Positions 1 through 11,274 of a stretch of DNA of 64,000 nt are shown here, one piece after another. Below the pieces are notes generated by a model. The model was given only the letters and a program-made list of their open reading frames with translations. It had not been told where the DNA came from and did not search any database. The position numbers and the translations under genes are program-made. The stretch comes from Paralithodes platypus. Taxonomy: Eukaryota; Arthropoda; Malacostraca; Decapoda; Lithodidae. Location: assembly GCA_032716605.1 (NCBI GenBank), contig CM064545.1, positions 9,605,564 through 9,669,563 on the forward strand, in the 5' to 3' direction. Within the stretch, counting starts at the first letter, position 1. Every line of letters begins with the position of its first letter.

Positions 1-552
1 CTCTACTAACTTCCTAATCCTGCCACGGACATTAGTTCCAGGGCAGTAATTCCCTTTCCAATGTTCCCTTACCCACTCTAAACCACTGTTTGGACACTTG
101 ATCCTCAGTGTTTTGGAGGACAAGCAACCTAGAAGGGTCACTAGATCTGTTGTTTCTTGATTTCCTTTGTACTCCTTTGTACTCCTTTGAACTCCTTCTC
201 CACCTTGGCCGCTGCAGACCAGCACGGGGACAGTAGGTTGCTCAGGTGGGCGCCTCACGAACTCTTTCAACAAGTTCACATGACAGAGCTGATTCTTCTT
301 CCGCCTATCAGGAGTAGCCACAAGGTAATCTAGGTCGGATGACTTCTTCACGACCTTGTAAGGACCGACATACTTGGCAGACAGGGGATGGCCTACTAAG
401 GGCAACAAGACCAAAACCTCCTGTCCTACCACAAACTCCCGGAGCTTTGCTTTTAAGTCATATCGATCCTTCATCAAGGCTTGAGTACCCACAACATTTC
501 TCCCTGCCAACTCCAGACTTTTCAGCATCCTGTCTCTGCTCTCGAAGACATA
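1..552 (-). pseudogene. Integrase C-terminal (GPY/F-like) tail, copy A
   Basis: Translation of the minus strand gives a stretch beginning GPYKVVKKSSDLDYLVATPD and ending in an HVNLLK motif, at about 400 down to 265. It aligns with the corresponding stretch of copy C (GPYVVLKKTSNVNYVLKTPD and HVNLLKAY). In Ty3/Gypsy integrases this small C-terminal module binds DNA next to the catalytic core. The remaining bases to the edge encode a poorly conserved linker that should lead into RT. I see no RT motif before the window ends. Confidence 0.7.
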
Positions 553-1360
553 CTAGAGTAGAGAATATGGCGGCACAGTCCCTTCCCAGATCTCTCTCAC
601 CATGCTTAGAGGACCTCTAACCTGATGCCAGCAAACCAACTCGTTGGGGCTGAACCCAAGGCTCTCACCAGGTACCTCTCGTGCCACAAACAAAACGTAC
701 GGTAGCCCCAGGTCCCAATCCTTGCCATTCTCTAAACAGTAGCACCGCAACATGCTTTTCAAGGTGGAATGCCATCTTTCCATCACCCCTTGACTCTCTG
801 GGTGATTAGCTGAAGAGACAATCGTATTGATCCCATGTTGCTGCATAGTCTGTGGAGACTATGAGACTATAGAGAGTGGACGTGAAATTTGACCCTTGGT
901 CCGACTGAATTTCCTGCGGGTACCCGTATCTCGAGCAATACAACAGCAGGTTTCGCACAACAGTTTTAGACTTGCCATTTCTCATTGGGTATGCATCAGG
1001 GTAGCGAGTGGAGACGTCCATGATGGTTAGCAAAAATCTGTTACCTGCACTAGTGGGAGGCAGAGGGCCTTCCATGTCGATAACAACCTTGCTGAAGGGA
1101 GGACCGATAGCAGTCACTGGGTGCAACGGGGCCTTAGGTATGATCTGGTTCGGCTTACCCACCGTCTGGCAGGTGCTACACATCGCCACCCAGGCTGAGA
1201 CTTGCGACTTAATACCCGGCCACCAGAACAACCTTGCCAACGAGGCCAACTTTTTGTCACCCCCAAGTGCCCTGCTAGCGAAACATCGTATGCCAACCCC
1301 AACAGGCTATCACGGCACTTTTCAGGTACTACCAACTGGTCGACCACTCCGACCCCACCA
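553..1360 (-). pseudogene. Integrase zinc-binding and catalytic core, copy A (frameshifted)
   Basis: This part inserts element cDNA into the genome. The HHCC zinc-binding domain is split by a frameshift close to 1250: the HLGVTK half is read in the protease frame, and WWPGIK...MCSTC follows in another frame. The DDE core shows VVIDMEGPLPP with the first Asp near 1078, QSDQGSNFT with the second Asp near 897, and NHPESQGVMERW with the Glu near 780. A second frameshift lies near 841-846, where a short duplicated AGACTATGAGACTATAGAG stretch disrupts the frame. All three catalytic acids survive, but the reading frame does not. The similarity to copy C integrase is clear along the whole length. Confidence 0.85.
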
Positions 1361-1363
1361 TCC

Positions 1364-2376
1364 CAATTGCGTTTAGGATCAACAAAACGCCGATACAGAA
1401 TGCCATCAACACGAAAGAAGTCTCCCGGCTTTGCATCCCTGTCCTCATCTAGTTCACTAGCCCCGTTCCCACAGCTCTCAAGACTAGGATCTTCTAGTTG
1501 CATCCGTCGTATATCAGAGGGTGCCAACCTGTCCCAGTGCTCCTGGAGCATCTTGTGGCCACCCCCGATACTGGGTTGCTCAAGCCTAGTCTGTTTCACC
1601 TGGGAACGTTTCTGTCGCAGAGTGCTATCACGCCCTACCATGTCACTAGGGGGGACAGGTTCTGGGGCCCCTCCGGACCTCAAAAGTGGTGCAAGTACCG
1701 AGTCACCAAGGAGTGTCGCTGGGTCCAAACTCTTAACCCGACCACCAGCCTTGACTTTCTCCTTCCGAACCTTCCTCCGCTGGTCTGAAACCTGGGTACT
1801 AGGCTGTGACACCTGAGATCTGGTGACAGCACACGCCATCTGCTGCATCTGGCACCTATCGAGCCACTCTTGCCCCTCCCTACTCGTGTCGGCCGCCCTC
1901 TCGGCAATGACTAAAGGTGGAACCTCGGAAGTAGGCACCGCAAATTCATTACCGAGAAGTTGGTCGACCCCCTCAACTGGCAATTTCTCTACAATCCCCA
2001 CATCCAACTCCCGTGTCACACCGTCCACCACAAGCTCCACTCTCACCAGCGGGTAAGACCGCACAGCATTGATGCCTTGAACCACACCAACCCGAGCTGC
2101 GTTAATAGGCTTACCAGTGAAGTTCTTAAGTAATGTCTGGGAGGCACCCATATCACGCAACAACTCAAGCCTATGTTCCACACCAGCCCCTCTCACAGTG
2201 CCATGTCCCCTATGACCACAAAAAGAATCTCGGACGGGTAGCGAGCCCTCCATATGCTTCTTCACCGACTGTGACTTCGCAACCGACGATTTACCCCGGG
2301 CAAACGCGGAAGACCTCAAAGACACCCCGATGTTGCTCACTAGAGACACCACCGCTGTAGACTGTGTGCTCGGACA
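1364..2376 (-). pseudogene. Aspartic protease and linker domain, copy A
   Basis: The frame continues from gag through a retropepsin-type domain and a hydrophilic linker to the start of integrase. The protease active-site loop at about 2140-2165 reads DMGASQTLL. The family consensus is D-T/S-G, so the Thr is replaced by Met; copy C keeps DTGASHSLL. A second conserved stretch, VEGVDQLLGNEFA, matches VEGVNFLMGNDIA in copy C. The linker contains a conserved DRLAPSDIRRMQLEDPSLES block that recurs in copy B. In the living element the protease would cut the Gag-Pol polyprotein. The active-site change suggests an inactive enzyme even apart from the frameshifts. Confidence 0.8.
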
Positions 2377-3736
2377 AGAGTGCGCAATATGCCCCTTCTT
2401 ATGGCACTTAAAACACTCCACCTCACTCCTTGACTTCCCCTGGGGTGGGGAAGGGCCCTGGCCTTTCTTTAACGAGAAGGATTTCGACTTGGGTTCAAAA
2501 TTGGCAACAGTGCTCTTAGTAGGATAATTTGTTGTATCATTAGTTCGGGGGGGTGGGGTGGTACGCCCCTTGTTACCTACCTCAGCTGTCTGGGCAGACC
2601 CGCACCCACGAATTAACGACAACCTGAGGTCAGCCAACTCAGCCGTCTCCTGCAGAGTTTTAGGTTGCTTTTCTTTCAGGTTAAGAGTCAAGTCCCCACC
2701 AGTGCATTTAAAGAATTGTTCTAACAACACTAATTGCTTCACCGCATCAAAAGTAGTTGCTTTCTCCGACCTCAACCAATTCTCAAACGCATCTGATAGT
2801 TCTCTAGCGTGTTCCTGGAAAGTACTCTCCCTTCACTTAGGAACAGCCCTAAACTTCAGCCTATAGGTCTCTGGCTGCAATTCATATGCCCTCAGGACAG
2901 CCTCTTTCAACGCCTCATAATTCACACAGGAATCTAGGGGCAAAGCATCGTACGCCTTGAGTGCTTTCCCCGTCAATCGTGAAGAAACAGGGGCTGCCCA
3001 CTTCTCCTCGGGCCATTGGTGCTCCCGGCACTTTTTCTCAAAACGGAGAAAGAATTCTGTAACTCCTGACTCATCAAACACTGGAACCAACTTTAGTAGA
3101 TGCGGCAGGGACTGGTCATGGGGTCAACCCCCCTGGACGAAACGGTTCCCCGTCACCTCTACACAAGTTTCTCTAGATCAATATCGGCACAATACCTTGT
3201 AGACTCATACTTGAGCTCAGCCTCTTGCTGCTGCTGCTTAATTTTGGCGAGCTCGAGCTGAAACAACATCTCGGGAGACAAACCCTGAGGAGGGGGTGCT
3301 ACTACCGGGGACCCACCCAGTGAGTCACCTAGAGGCTTACCCAACTGCCAGCGGACATCGCCCTGCGGAAACGTACTCGGCTCCGGAACCCTAGGGGGCG
3401 CCATGATAGGAATTGAGTGGAATGGGGGCTGGGACGAAGGTGCCCCAGATCCCGCTCCACCCGAAGCCTCATGCACCCCACCCAGCACACAGGTAACCAG
3501 CTCACTTCTTGACCAACCGCTAGTGCAAGAAAACCCTAATACCGTGGCTAAGACTGCAGTCCGTACCGGTCCAGCCCCGACACCCGGTCCGCCGACACAG
3601 GCTCCTCCAAAAACCTCCCAGCATCCTCCTCACTGTTCACCACCCGAACGCCGTCAACCAACTCCACCTTCTCCACGTTCTCGCCTGTCTCTCGCGCTGT
3701 GCCCTCACTATGCTCAAACCCGTCCAGTGACGACAT
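2377..3736 (-). pseudogene. gag with SCAN-like capsid domain and CCHC zinc knuckle, copy A
   Basis: Gag forms the particle that packages element RNA. From the first plausible Met at 3736 the frame runs about 62 codons and then stops; a frameshift near 3556 moves the protein to a second frame (Gln-rich KQQQQEAELK near 3240). A further shift leads to the capsid part at 2836-3090 (FFLRFEKKCREHQWPEEKWA, LTGKALKAYDAL). A single TGA at 2833-2835 then separates this from the next 150 residues (EQFFKCTG, DLRLSLIRGCGSAQ). A CCHC knuckle, CFKCHKKGHIAHSC, lies near 2385-2427. The helical capsid block resembles the SCAN domain, which is held to descend from Gmr1-like capsids. Two frameshifts and one stop make it nonfunctional. 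Confidence 0.8.
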
Positions 3737-3983
3737 GATGTAGTCAAAAAAAAAAAATCCCAAGTCAAGACAAAAGTAGCCAAACTCTCGCGTAGCTTTA
3801 TTCACAAAAATATTCGAAGATGTTTTTAAGTGCAATACTAGGTCACCAATAAACTCAAACAAGTTCCATATATCCTCAAAAACAATATCCACTGCCAACA
3901 CTGCGAGAAATAAAATGGAACCCCAAAATGGCGAATAAGATTTCTCCCCAAAAAATTCCTGCAAAACTCAGTTCACTATATCC

Positions 3984-4001
3984 TGGACTAAGGTCGCCAT
4001 T
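3984..4001 (-). promoter_or_regulatory. Probable tRNA primer binding site, copy A
   Basis: On the minus strand TGGCGACCTTAGTCCAGG follows the LTR terminus after two bases. The first eight bases match the complement of a tRNA 3' end (CCA plus acceptor) as used by many arthropod Gypsy elements primed by a tRNA-Arg type. Beyond those eight bases the match to any particular tRNA is uncertain. Confidence 0.5.
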
Positions 4002-5656
4002 TGTTACGACCGGCACAACGAAATAAACAAGGGCACTTAATATTGGACTACAAGATAGGCTAGATCTGCAACAACGGTACGCTAATTCCAAACCCTCGAA
4101 CTATTAAGCCGGTGAACAAAAACACTTAAACCCTCCAGAGTAAATCTACTGGATAACGGGGTATCAATTAACCGGGTTAAGTGTACTTCTACAAAGGCTT
4201 TCCTGTGACAGCAAAGCCTACTCACAACAAGAGTAATTACGTTAATAAAAAGCTCTCAAGTAATAACAATACTTAAATAAACTATGATAAGATTTAATAA
4301 AAGATTATATGCTTACGTTATCTTTAGTGTGAGTCTGGACTCAACACTAAAACTCTTCAATGCTCTATGAAAACACTTGAAGTCTAGTCCTACAGCAAAC
4401 AGATATGGAATCTTCTGAAAATGTCTGATGCTCTAAGATGCTCGTCGAATATAGAACAGGAGTAATGTAGGGGGTAGGACACCAAAGCGTTTATCTTGAA
4501 TACACCAAAAAGTAGGATACATATATATGGAAACAAGAGAGTGCAACAACTCTGTGATAGCACTAACAACAGCAACTCAAAAACAGTACTTCCTTAGCCA
4601 AAGTAACAGCCATACTGGGTTGTGCACTATGCATCAACCTAGGCTAAAACAATACGTGAATAATTGCTAAAGCATACGCGGTTAAAGTTAATAAACAAAA
4701 TGCGGTCTTTATTACTAATAAAGTCTAACAGCAACATAAAGGTACAGGGAGCCTAGACAGAGCTCAAGCATGCTCGCAGCCTACTGTCTCCCCTGAACAG
4801 ATTTCCCTTATCTTACATTAAGTGACTAGGAGGCTCTCTTGGTAAGTCCAGATCTCAAGTATCTGGTCTTACCCTGGCGCTCCTCAAAGGTCAACACAAA
4901 TGAGTTAGCAAGTATACAAGCAAGAGTAGGCAAAAGCCCTTCGCTTGTATACTGCTAAGCTCGCAAAGGAAAATATGCACAAGGGTGTACTACAGGCTAC
5001 CTAGCTCCGTCGAAGTCGTACAGGCTCTGACTTGCCATATACATAACACAGACAACGACCAAAGATACCCTCCACTGTCTAGCATTAAATAGTAATAAAG
5101 AACAACCAAATAATTAGAAGCACCCAACAATATGAATCCATGTGCCATGTGACTATGATTCTAATAACCTCTAAAGCTAGTGCAACACATATATGTGAGA
5201 ACATGCGCTGGTAATACGACTGGCCGACTATGGAAGTCGTATGCGTGAACCAGAAGGGAAAGGTAATTGAAAAGAGATAAGAAGTATTGAAAAGAAGGAG
5301 TTCAGAGAGAGACACAGCAGTAAAGGGGGTTAGATGTGAGACAGAATGCGAGGGACTTGTAGGACCGAGCGCGCAATGCCATGTTCTGAGGAGAGAGAAG
5401 GAGAGAAGTACCGAGTCTGGCCACAAGATGGCTCTGCGACCAATCACAGGCCGCTACGTCACATGACAAGCAGACGTCATATGCCACGCCAGGCCCGCCG
5501 TCCAATAGCGAGCGGGTGGGCCCACCGAGCGAGGAATGCACACGTGCATACGCACACACACTGCCTCTTCGCTCTCCCCTCCGACTCTCTCTCTCTCTCT
5601 CACGTGCTGCATGTTATAATCACTACTATGGATATAAAATACTTCTAAGTGTCACA
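4002..5656 (-). repeat. Probable 5' LTR of Gmr1-like copy A
   Basis: The inner boundary is the sequence TGTTACGACC on the plus strand, next to the primer binding site, so the LTR ends in ...GGTCGTAACA on its own strand. The outer boundary is proposed at GTGTCACA (5649-5656), which would make the LTR begin TGTGACACTT; the related LTR of copy B also begins TGTGAC. The outer 250 bases look like a U3 promoter: two CCAAT boxes (minus strand, near 5500 and 5445), a TGACGTC site near 5470 and CACGTG near 5600. The second LTR is outside the window, so the outer boundary is unproven. Confidence 0.5.
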
Positions 5657-5802
5657 CACAAGAATAAAGGCAAACACTGATCTGTCTGTGACAACATAAA
5701 CACTAAGAAAGAAAGAATATCGTTCTACGATTATTATAGCCCATTTCACTGCCGTGGCGAGTGCCAGTGAGTCACGAGTACATTCTGGCAAGCTGGCCAG
5801 CG
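5657..5802. other. Short spacer between LTR and 81-bp array
   Basis: I see no gene, promoter or repeat unit in this stretch. It separates the proposed LTR end from the first recognisable unit of the tandem array. Confidence 0.4.
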
Positions 5803-8800
5803 TAACACCACCACAACACCAAATAACTGTGGTAACCTCGACGATATACAAAAACTGTTCTGTACTGCTGTATAACTCAACCCAATTACCACCACGATAT
5901 ACGATATACAATAACTGTTCTGTGCTGCTGTATAACTCAACCCAGTTACCACCACAACACCAAATAACTGTGGTAACCTCGACGATATACAATAACTGTT
6001 CTGTGCTGCTGTATAACTCAACGCAGTTACCACCACAACACCAAATAACTGTGGTAACCTCGACGATATACAATAACTGTTCTGTGCTGCTGTATAACTC
6101 AACCCAGTTACCACCACAACACCAAATAACTGTGGTAACCTCGACGATATACAATAACTGTTCTGTGCTGCTGTATAACTCAACGCAGTTACCACCACAA
6201 CACCAAATAACTGTGGTAACCTCGACGATATACAATAACTGTTCTGTACTGCTGTATAACTCAACCCAGTTACCACCACAACACCAAATAACTGTGGTAA
6301 CCTCGACGATATACAATAACTGTTCTGTATTGCTGTATAACTCAATCCAGTAACCACCACAACACCAAACAACTGTGGTAACCTCGACGATATACAATAA
6401 CTGTTCTGTACTGCTGTATAACTCAACCCAGTTACCACCACAACACCAAATAACTGTGGTAACCTCGACGATATACAATAACTGTTCTGTACTGCTGTAT
6501 AACTCAACGCAGTTACCACCACAACACCAAATAACTGTGGTAACATCGATGACATACAATAACTGTTCTGTATTGCAGTATAACTCAACCCAGTTACCAC
6601 CACAACACCAAATAACTGTGGTAACCTCGACGATATATAATAACTGTTCTGTACTGCTGTATAACTCAACCCAGTTACCACCACAACACCAAATAATTGT
6701 GGTAACCTCGACGATATTCAATAACTGTTCTGTACTGCTGTATAACTCAACCCAGTTACCACCACAACACCAAATAACTGTGGTAACCTCGACGATATAC
6801 AATAACTGTTCTGTGCTGCTGTATAACTCAACCCAGTTACCCCCACAACACCAAATAACTGTGGTAACCTCGACGATATACAATAACTGTTCTGAACTGC
6901 TGTATAACTCACCCCATTTACCACCACAACACCAAATAACTGTGGTAACCTCGACGATATACAATAACTGTTCTGTGCTGCTGTATAACTCAACCCAGTT
7001 ACCACCACAACACCAAATAACTGTGGTAACCTCGACGATATATAATAACTGTCCTGTACTGCTGTAAAACTCACCCCAGTTACCATCACAACACCAAATA
7101 ACTGTGGTAACCTCGACGATATACAATAACTGTTCTTTGCTGCTGTATAACTCAACCCAGTTACCACCACAACACCAAATAACTGTGGTAACCCCGACGA
7201 TATACAATAACTGTTCTGTACTGCTGTATAACTCAACCCAGTTACCACCACAACACCAAATGACTGTGGTAACTTCGACAATATACAATAACTGTTCTGT
7301 ACTGCTGTATAACTCAACCCAGTTACCACCACAAAACCAAATAACTGTGGTAACCTCGACGATATACAATAACTGTTCTGTACTGCTGTATAACTCAACC
7401 CAGTTACCACCACAACACCAAATAACTGTGGTAACCTCGACGATATACAATAACTGTTCTGTACTGCTGTATAACTCACCCCAGTAACCACCACAATACC
7501 AAATAACTGTGGTAACCTCAATTATATACAGTAACTGTTCTGTACTGCTGTATAACTCAACCCAGTTACCACCACAACACCAAATAACTGTGGTAACCTC
7601 GACGATATTCAATAACTGTTCTGTACTGCTGTATAACTCAACCCCGTTACCACCACAACACCAAATAACTGTGGTAACCTCGACGATATACAATAACTGT
7701 TCTGTGCTGCTGTATAACTCACCCCTGTTACCACCACAACACCAAATAACTGTGGTAACCTTGACAATATACAATAACTGTTCTGTGCTGCTGTATAACT
7801 CAACCCAGTTACCACCACAACACCAAATAACTGTGGTAACCTCGACGATATATAATAACTGTCCTGTACTGCTGTATAACTCAACCCAGTTACCACCACA
7901 ACACCAAATAACTGTGGTAACCTCGACGATATACAATAACTGTTCTGTGTTGCTGTATAACTCAACCCAGTTACCACCACAACTCCAAATAACTGTGGTA
8001 ACCTCGCCGATATACAATAACTGTTCTGCACTGCTGTATAACTCAACCCAGTTACCACCACAACACCAAATAACTGTGGTAAACCTCGACGATATACAAT
8101 AACTGTTCTGTGCTGCTGTATAGCTCAACCCAGTTACCACCACAACACCAAATAACTGTGCTAACCTCGACGATATACAATAACTGTTCTGTACTGCTGT
8201 ATAACTCAACTCAGTTACCACCACAACACCAAATAACTGTGGTAACCTCGACGATATATAATAACTGTTCTGTACTGCTGTATAACTCAACCCAGTTACC
8301 ACAAACAACACCAAATAACTGTGGTAACCTCGATGATATGCAATAACTGTTCTGTGCTGCTGTATAACTCAACCCAGTTACCACCACAACACCAAATAAC
8401 TGTGGTAACCTCGACGATATACAATAACTGTTCTGTACTGCTGTATAACTCAACCCAGTTACCACCACAACACCAAATAACTGTGGTAACCATCGTCGAT
8501 ATACAATAACTGTTCTGTGCTGCTGTAAAACTCAACCCAGTTACCACCACCACACCAAATAACTGTAGTAACCTCGACGATATACAATTACTGTTCTGTG
8601 CTGCTGTATAACTCAACCCAGTTACCACCACAACACCAAATAACTGTGGTAACCTCGACGATATACAATAAATGTTCTGTACTGCTGTATAACTCAACCC
8701 AGTTACCACCACATCACCAAATAACTGTGGTAATCTCGACGATATACAATAACTGTTTTGTACTGCTGTATAACTCAACCCAGTTACCACCACAACACCA

Positions 8801-9534
8801 AATAACTGAGGTAACCTCGACGATATACAATAACTGTTCTGAACTGCTGTATAACTCAACCCAGTTACCACAAACAACACCAAATAACTGTGGTAACCTC
8901 GATGATATGCAATAACTGTTCTGTGCTGCTGTATAACTCAACCCAGTTACCACCACAACACCAAATAACTGTGGTAACCTTGACAATATACAATAACTGT
9001 TCTGTACTACTGTATAACTCAACCCAGTTATCACCACAACACCAAATAACTGTGGTAACCTCGACGATATACAATAACTGTTCTGTACTGCTGTATAACT
9101 CAACCCAGTTACCACCACATCACCAAATAAATGTGGTAACCTCGACGATATACAATAATTGTTCTGTACTGCTGTATAACTGAACCCCGTTACCACCACA
9201 ACACCAAATAACTGTGGTAACCTCGACGATATACAATAACTGTTCTGTGCTGCTGTATAACTCACCCCAGTTTCCACCACAACACCAAATAACTGTGGTA
9301 ACCTCGACGATATACAATAACTGTTCTGTACTGGTGTATAACTCAACCCAGTTACCACCACAACACCAAATAACTGTGGTAACCTCGACGATATATAATA
9401 ACTGTTCTGTACTGCTGTATCACTCAACCCAGTTACCACCACAACACAAAATAACTGTGGTAACCTCGACGATATACAATAACTGTTCTGTACTGCTGTA
9501 TAACTCACCCCAGTTACCACCACAACACCAAATC
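5803..9534. repeat. 81-bp tandem repeat array, about 46 units
   Basis: The unit runs roughly from CTCGACGATATACAATAACT through CCAGTTACCACCACAACACC to AACTGTGGTAAC. Unit length is 81 bp, a multiple of three, so reading frames persist from unit to unit. One plus-strand frame and two minus-strand frames are open across long stretches, each with a 27-residue period. Units differ by scattered substitutions (commonly GTACTG/GTGCTG and ACCCAG/CCCCAG) and rare indels, with one shortened unit near 5890. Every unit contains the inverted pair GTTACCAC / GTGGTAAC with a 17-base loop. I read it as a minisatellite, not a gene, because plus-frame stops recur and there is no non-repetitive coding part. Confidence 0.95.
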
Positions 9535-9599
9535 ATCAACGATTCAGAGATAATTCGTCGCAGTAAAATAGAGCCATGCGTGAAATGAAGAGTGTCGGC

Positions 9600-9619
9600 A
9601 TATATATATATATATATAA
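9600..9619. repeat. (TA)n microsatellite
   Basis: An uninterrupted run of alternating T and A, about 20 bases long, just right of the 81-bp array. Confidence 0.85.
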
Positions 9620-9716
9620 CCGATAGTATAACATTTTGGAAACATACCTTTTTAATCCACAATTGTTGTGTGGACGCATTTTTTAACCAGCCATATATAA
9701 ATTATGTAATAAGAGC

Positions 9717-9908
9717 GTTCACCGATAGATTTTTTGCTCAAGCCATATGCTATGTGGTTTCAAATGAGGTTCATATGCTTGTTGAGCTCATTCAAAAACT
9801 TCCATTGTGTCAACGACGCCATCCAAAACCAACAGATTAAAAACAGTAATGATTTAAAATAAAATTGATATGCCCTGGCAATATTTATGGTTTGTCTGCT
9901 ATGACCCA
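9717..9908 (+). repeat. Dispersed repeat, copy 1 (blocks X then Y)
   Basis: Block X (9717-9806, containing ATGTGGTTTCAAATGAGG) and block Y (9868-9908, containing TATGCCCTGGCAATAT) are both found again near 29.8 kb on the opposite strand. The two blocks are in the reverse order there. The order change suggests a circular permutation of a tandem unit of roughly 195 bp, or a rearrangement. No coding sequence is visible. Confidence 0.65.
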
Positions 9909-10199
9909 CATCGAGCCACCAATCAAACAAATCGGAAACAAAATGTAGATAATGCAGGTGCTGTGCAGGCGCCTATTACGAAGCTTTGAATCCGGGCCTT
10001 GGGTATTCCTTTGTATTATTTTATTGGGTGCATACTAAACATATCAAATATCTCTGAATGTGGTCATATATCACGACCCAAAGAGAGTCATAACATATCA
10101 ATGAATTTACTCCTTATGTCATGTTTACTGCGCCATAACCTCCCCTTTGCCAATTATGACGTGTTTGGAATATTGACGGCTTGAGAACAAGCCGACAAT

Positions 10200-10548
10200 T
10201 AGTGGTGACATTTTAGGCATGAATCGATTGGGGCAGCACCCAGGGGAGGCCTCAAAGGCATATAATTAGGAGTTACTGGAATTCCTGTTTCATTTGCCTG
10301 GTCTCCCCCTCTGTTTCTTGTGCCTCACCTACACAGAGTAATCCTGCTAACTCTCACAAACACCTACTCCTCCTATTCATTTCACTACACTTAACAAGCA
10401 TACCATACTTCTTTCTAGTACACTTATATTACCTCTAACGTACCTTGGTTTTGGTTCTCTTTCAACCTTGGGGGGTGGCGGACACTTGTTGCAGGTAGCC
10501 TTGCCGTTCGTCTACTTCATGTACATAGTAAAAAAATTACGTCAACTA
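10200..10548 (+). repeat. Possible LINE 3' UTR fragment (RTE-like)
   Basis: The stretch CTCTTTCAACCTTGGGGGGT followed by a TTGTTGCAGGTAGCCTTGCC block resembles the 3' tail of the RTE-like LINE near 24.75 kb (CTCTTTCAACTCTGGGGGAG, then GTTACAGGCAGTTCTGCC). Both end in an A-rich run. The resemblance covers only about 60 bases, so the call is tentative. Confidence 0.35.
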
Positions 10549-10699
10549 ACGAAATTATCACTGCCATATTATTATGCAACATAATATTTTATAATATCAT
10601 ATCTCACTTGACTTGTAACGTTACATAGGCATAATCAAACTTATGATATTAACATCGAAAGTTTGTGAATATATTATACATATTGTTATTATACTTTAA

Positions 10700-11179
10700 C
10701 CCTTATTTAGCGGCGAGCAACATAAGTCGAGTTAAATAAAGCTGGACTATGTGGCGGCGCTCGACATAACTCGAGTGGCAATTTCAGCACGTAATGTGGC
10801 TGAGAGAGAGAGACAAGTGGTGGCAGGAGACTAGCGAGCGTATGACTGCTCCAGACCACCGCGGCGAACCTACTGACACAAATCTCAGCTCCCTCCTCCC
10901 TCTCTCACTCGCTACATACTCAATTATGTACTGAAAGTACCGAATAACCTGCTTTTTGCACTCGCGTTGCACGGTTATTGCAAGAAAACTATCCATCATA
11001 CAAGGATCGTTATGGTGTCATTCGAAAGCTCTGTTTATGCCCTTTCAGGGATAGGTACTTGTTTTACGTTCTCGGTCTTATTTAGGCATGAAAATGATCA
11101 CGTAAACAGCCCTATTTTGGCTAAAAACACCCCGCTGTGCGGTACACATAAATAAACCGCATAGGCCGCTCATAAGGTG
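10700..11179. mobile_element. TTAA miniature element family A, copy 1 (480 bp, piggyBac-type)
   Basis: It is flanked on both sides by TTAA (10696-10699 and 11180-11183). The left end reads CCCTTATTTAGCGGC and the right end GCCGCTCATAAGGTG, forming imperfect terminal inverted repeats. A second copy of exactly the same length lies at 25249-25728. TTAA target duplication and CCCTT-type ends are typical of piggyBac elements. There is no transposase reading frame, so it is a non-autonomous element. The interior contains a GA-rich tract and GTCGAG/CTCGAC self-complementary motifs. Confidence 0.85.
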
Positions 11180-11274
11180 TTAAAGTCAGGGAAAATTACA
11201 TTATATATTCTATTGCCTTCATAACCAACTCAGACATACAATATGATTATTGTTTTTCACATCTTGAAGCTTAA

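Larger units (their letters stand above)
1..4001 (-). mobile_element. Gmr1-like Ty3/Gypsy LTR retrotransposon, copy A, internal region (partial)
   Basis: Read on the minus strand, this stretch carries a gag with a SCAN-like capsid domain and a zinc knuckle, then an aspartic protease, then a zinc-binding and DDE integrase, then the integrase C-terminal tail. The RT and RNase H would lie beyond the left edge. Integrase follows protease directly with no RT between them, which is the Gmr1 order rather than the usual Gypsy order; copy C near the right edge shows the full order. A primer-binding-site-like TGGCGACC lies two bases inside the presumed LTR end. Several frameshifts and stops make it a dead copy. 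The Gmr1 placement rests on domain order and capsid type, not on a tree. Confidence 0.85.

Noticed and set aside
1202..1816. Plus-strand frames over Gmr1-like copy A
   Set aside because: They are shadows of the minus-strand protease and integrase.
5645..8314. Minus-strand open frame of 889 codons across the 81-bp array
   Set aside because: It is a product of a repeat unit whose length is divisible by three. Indels move it between two open frames, it has no unique domain, and a plus-strand frame is open too.
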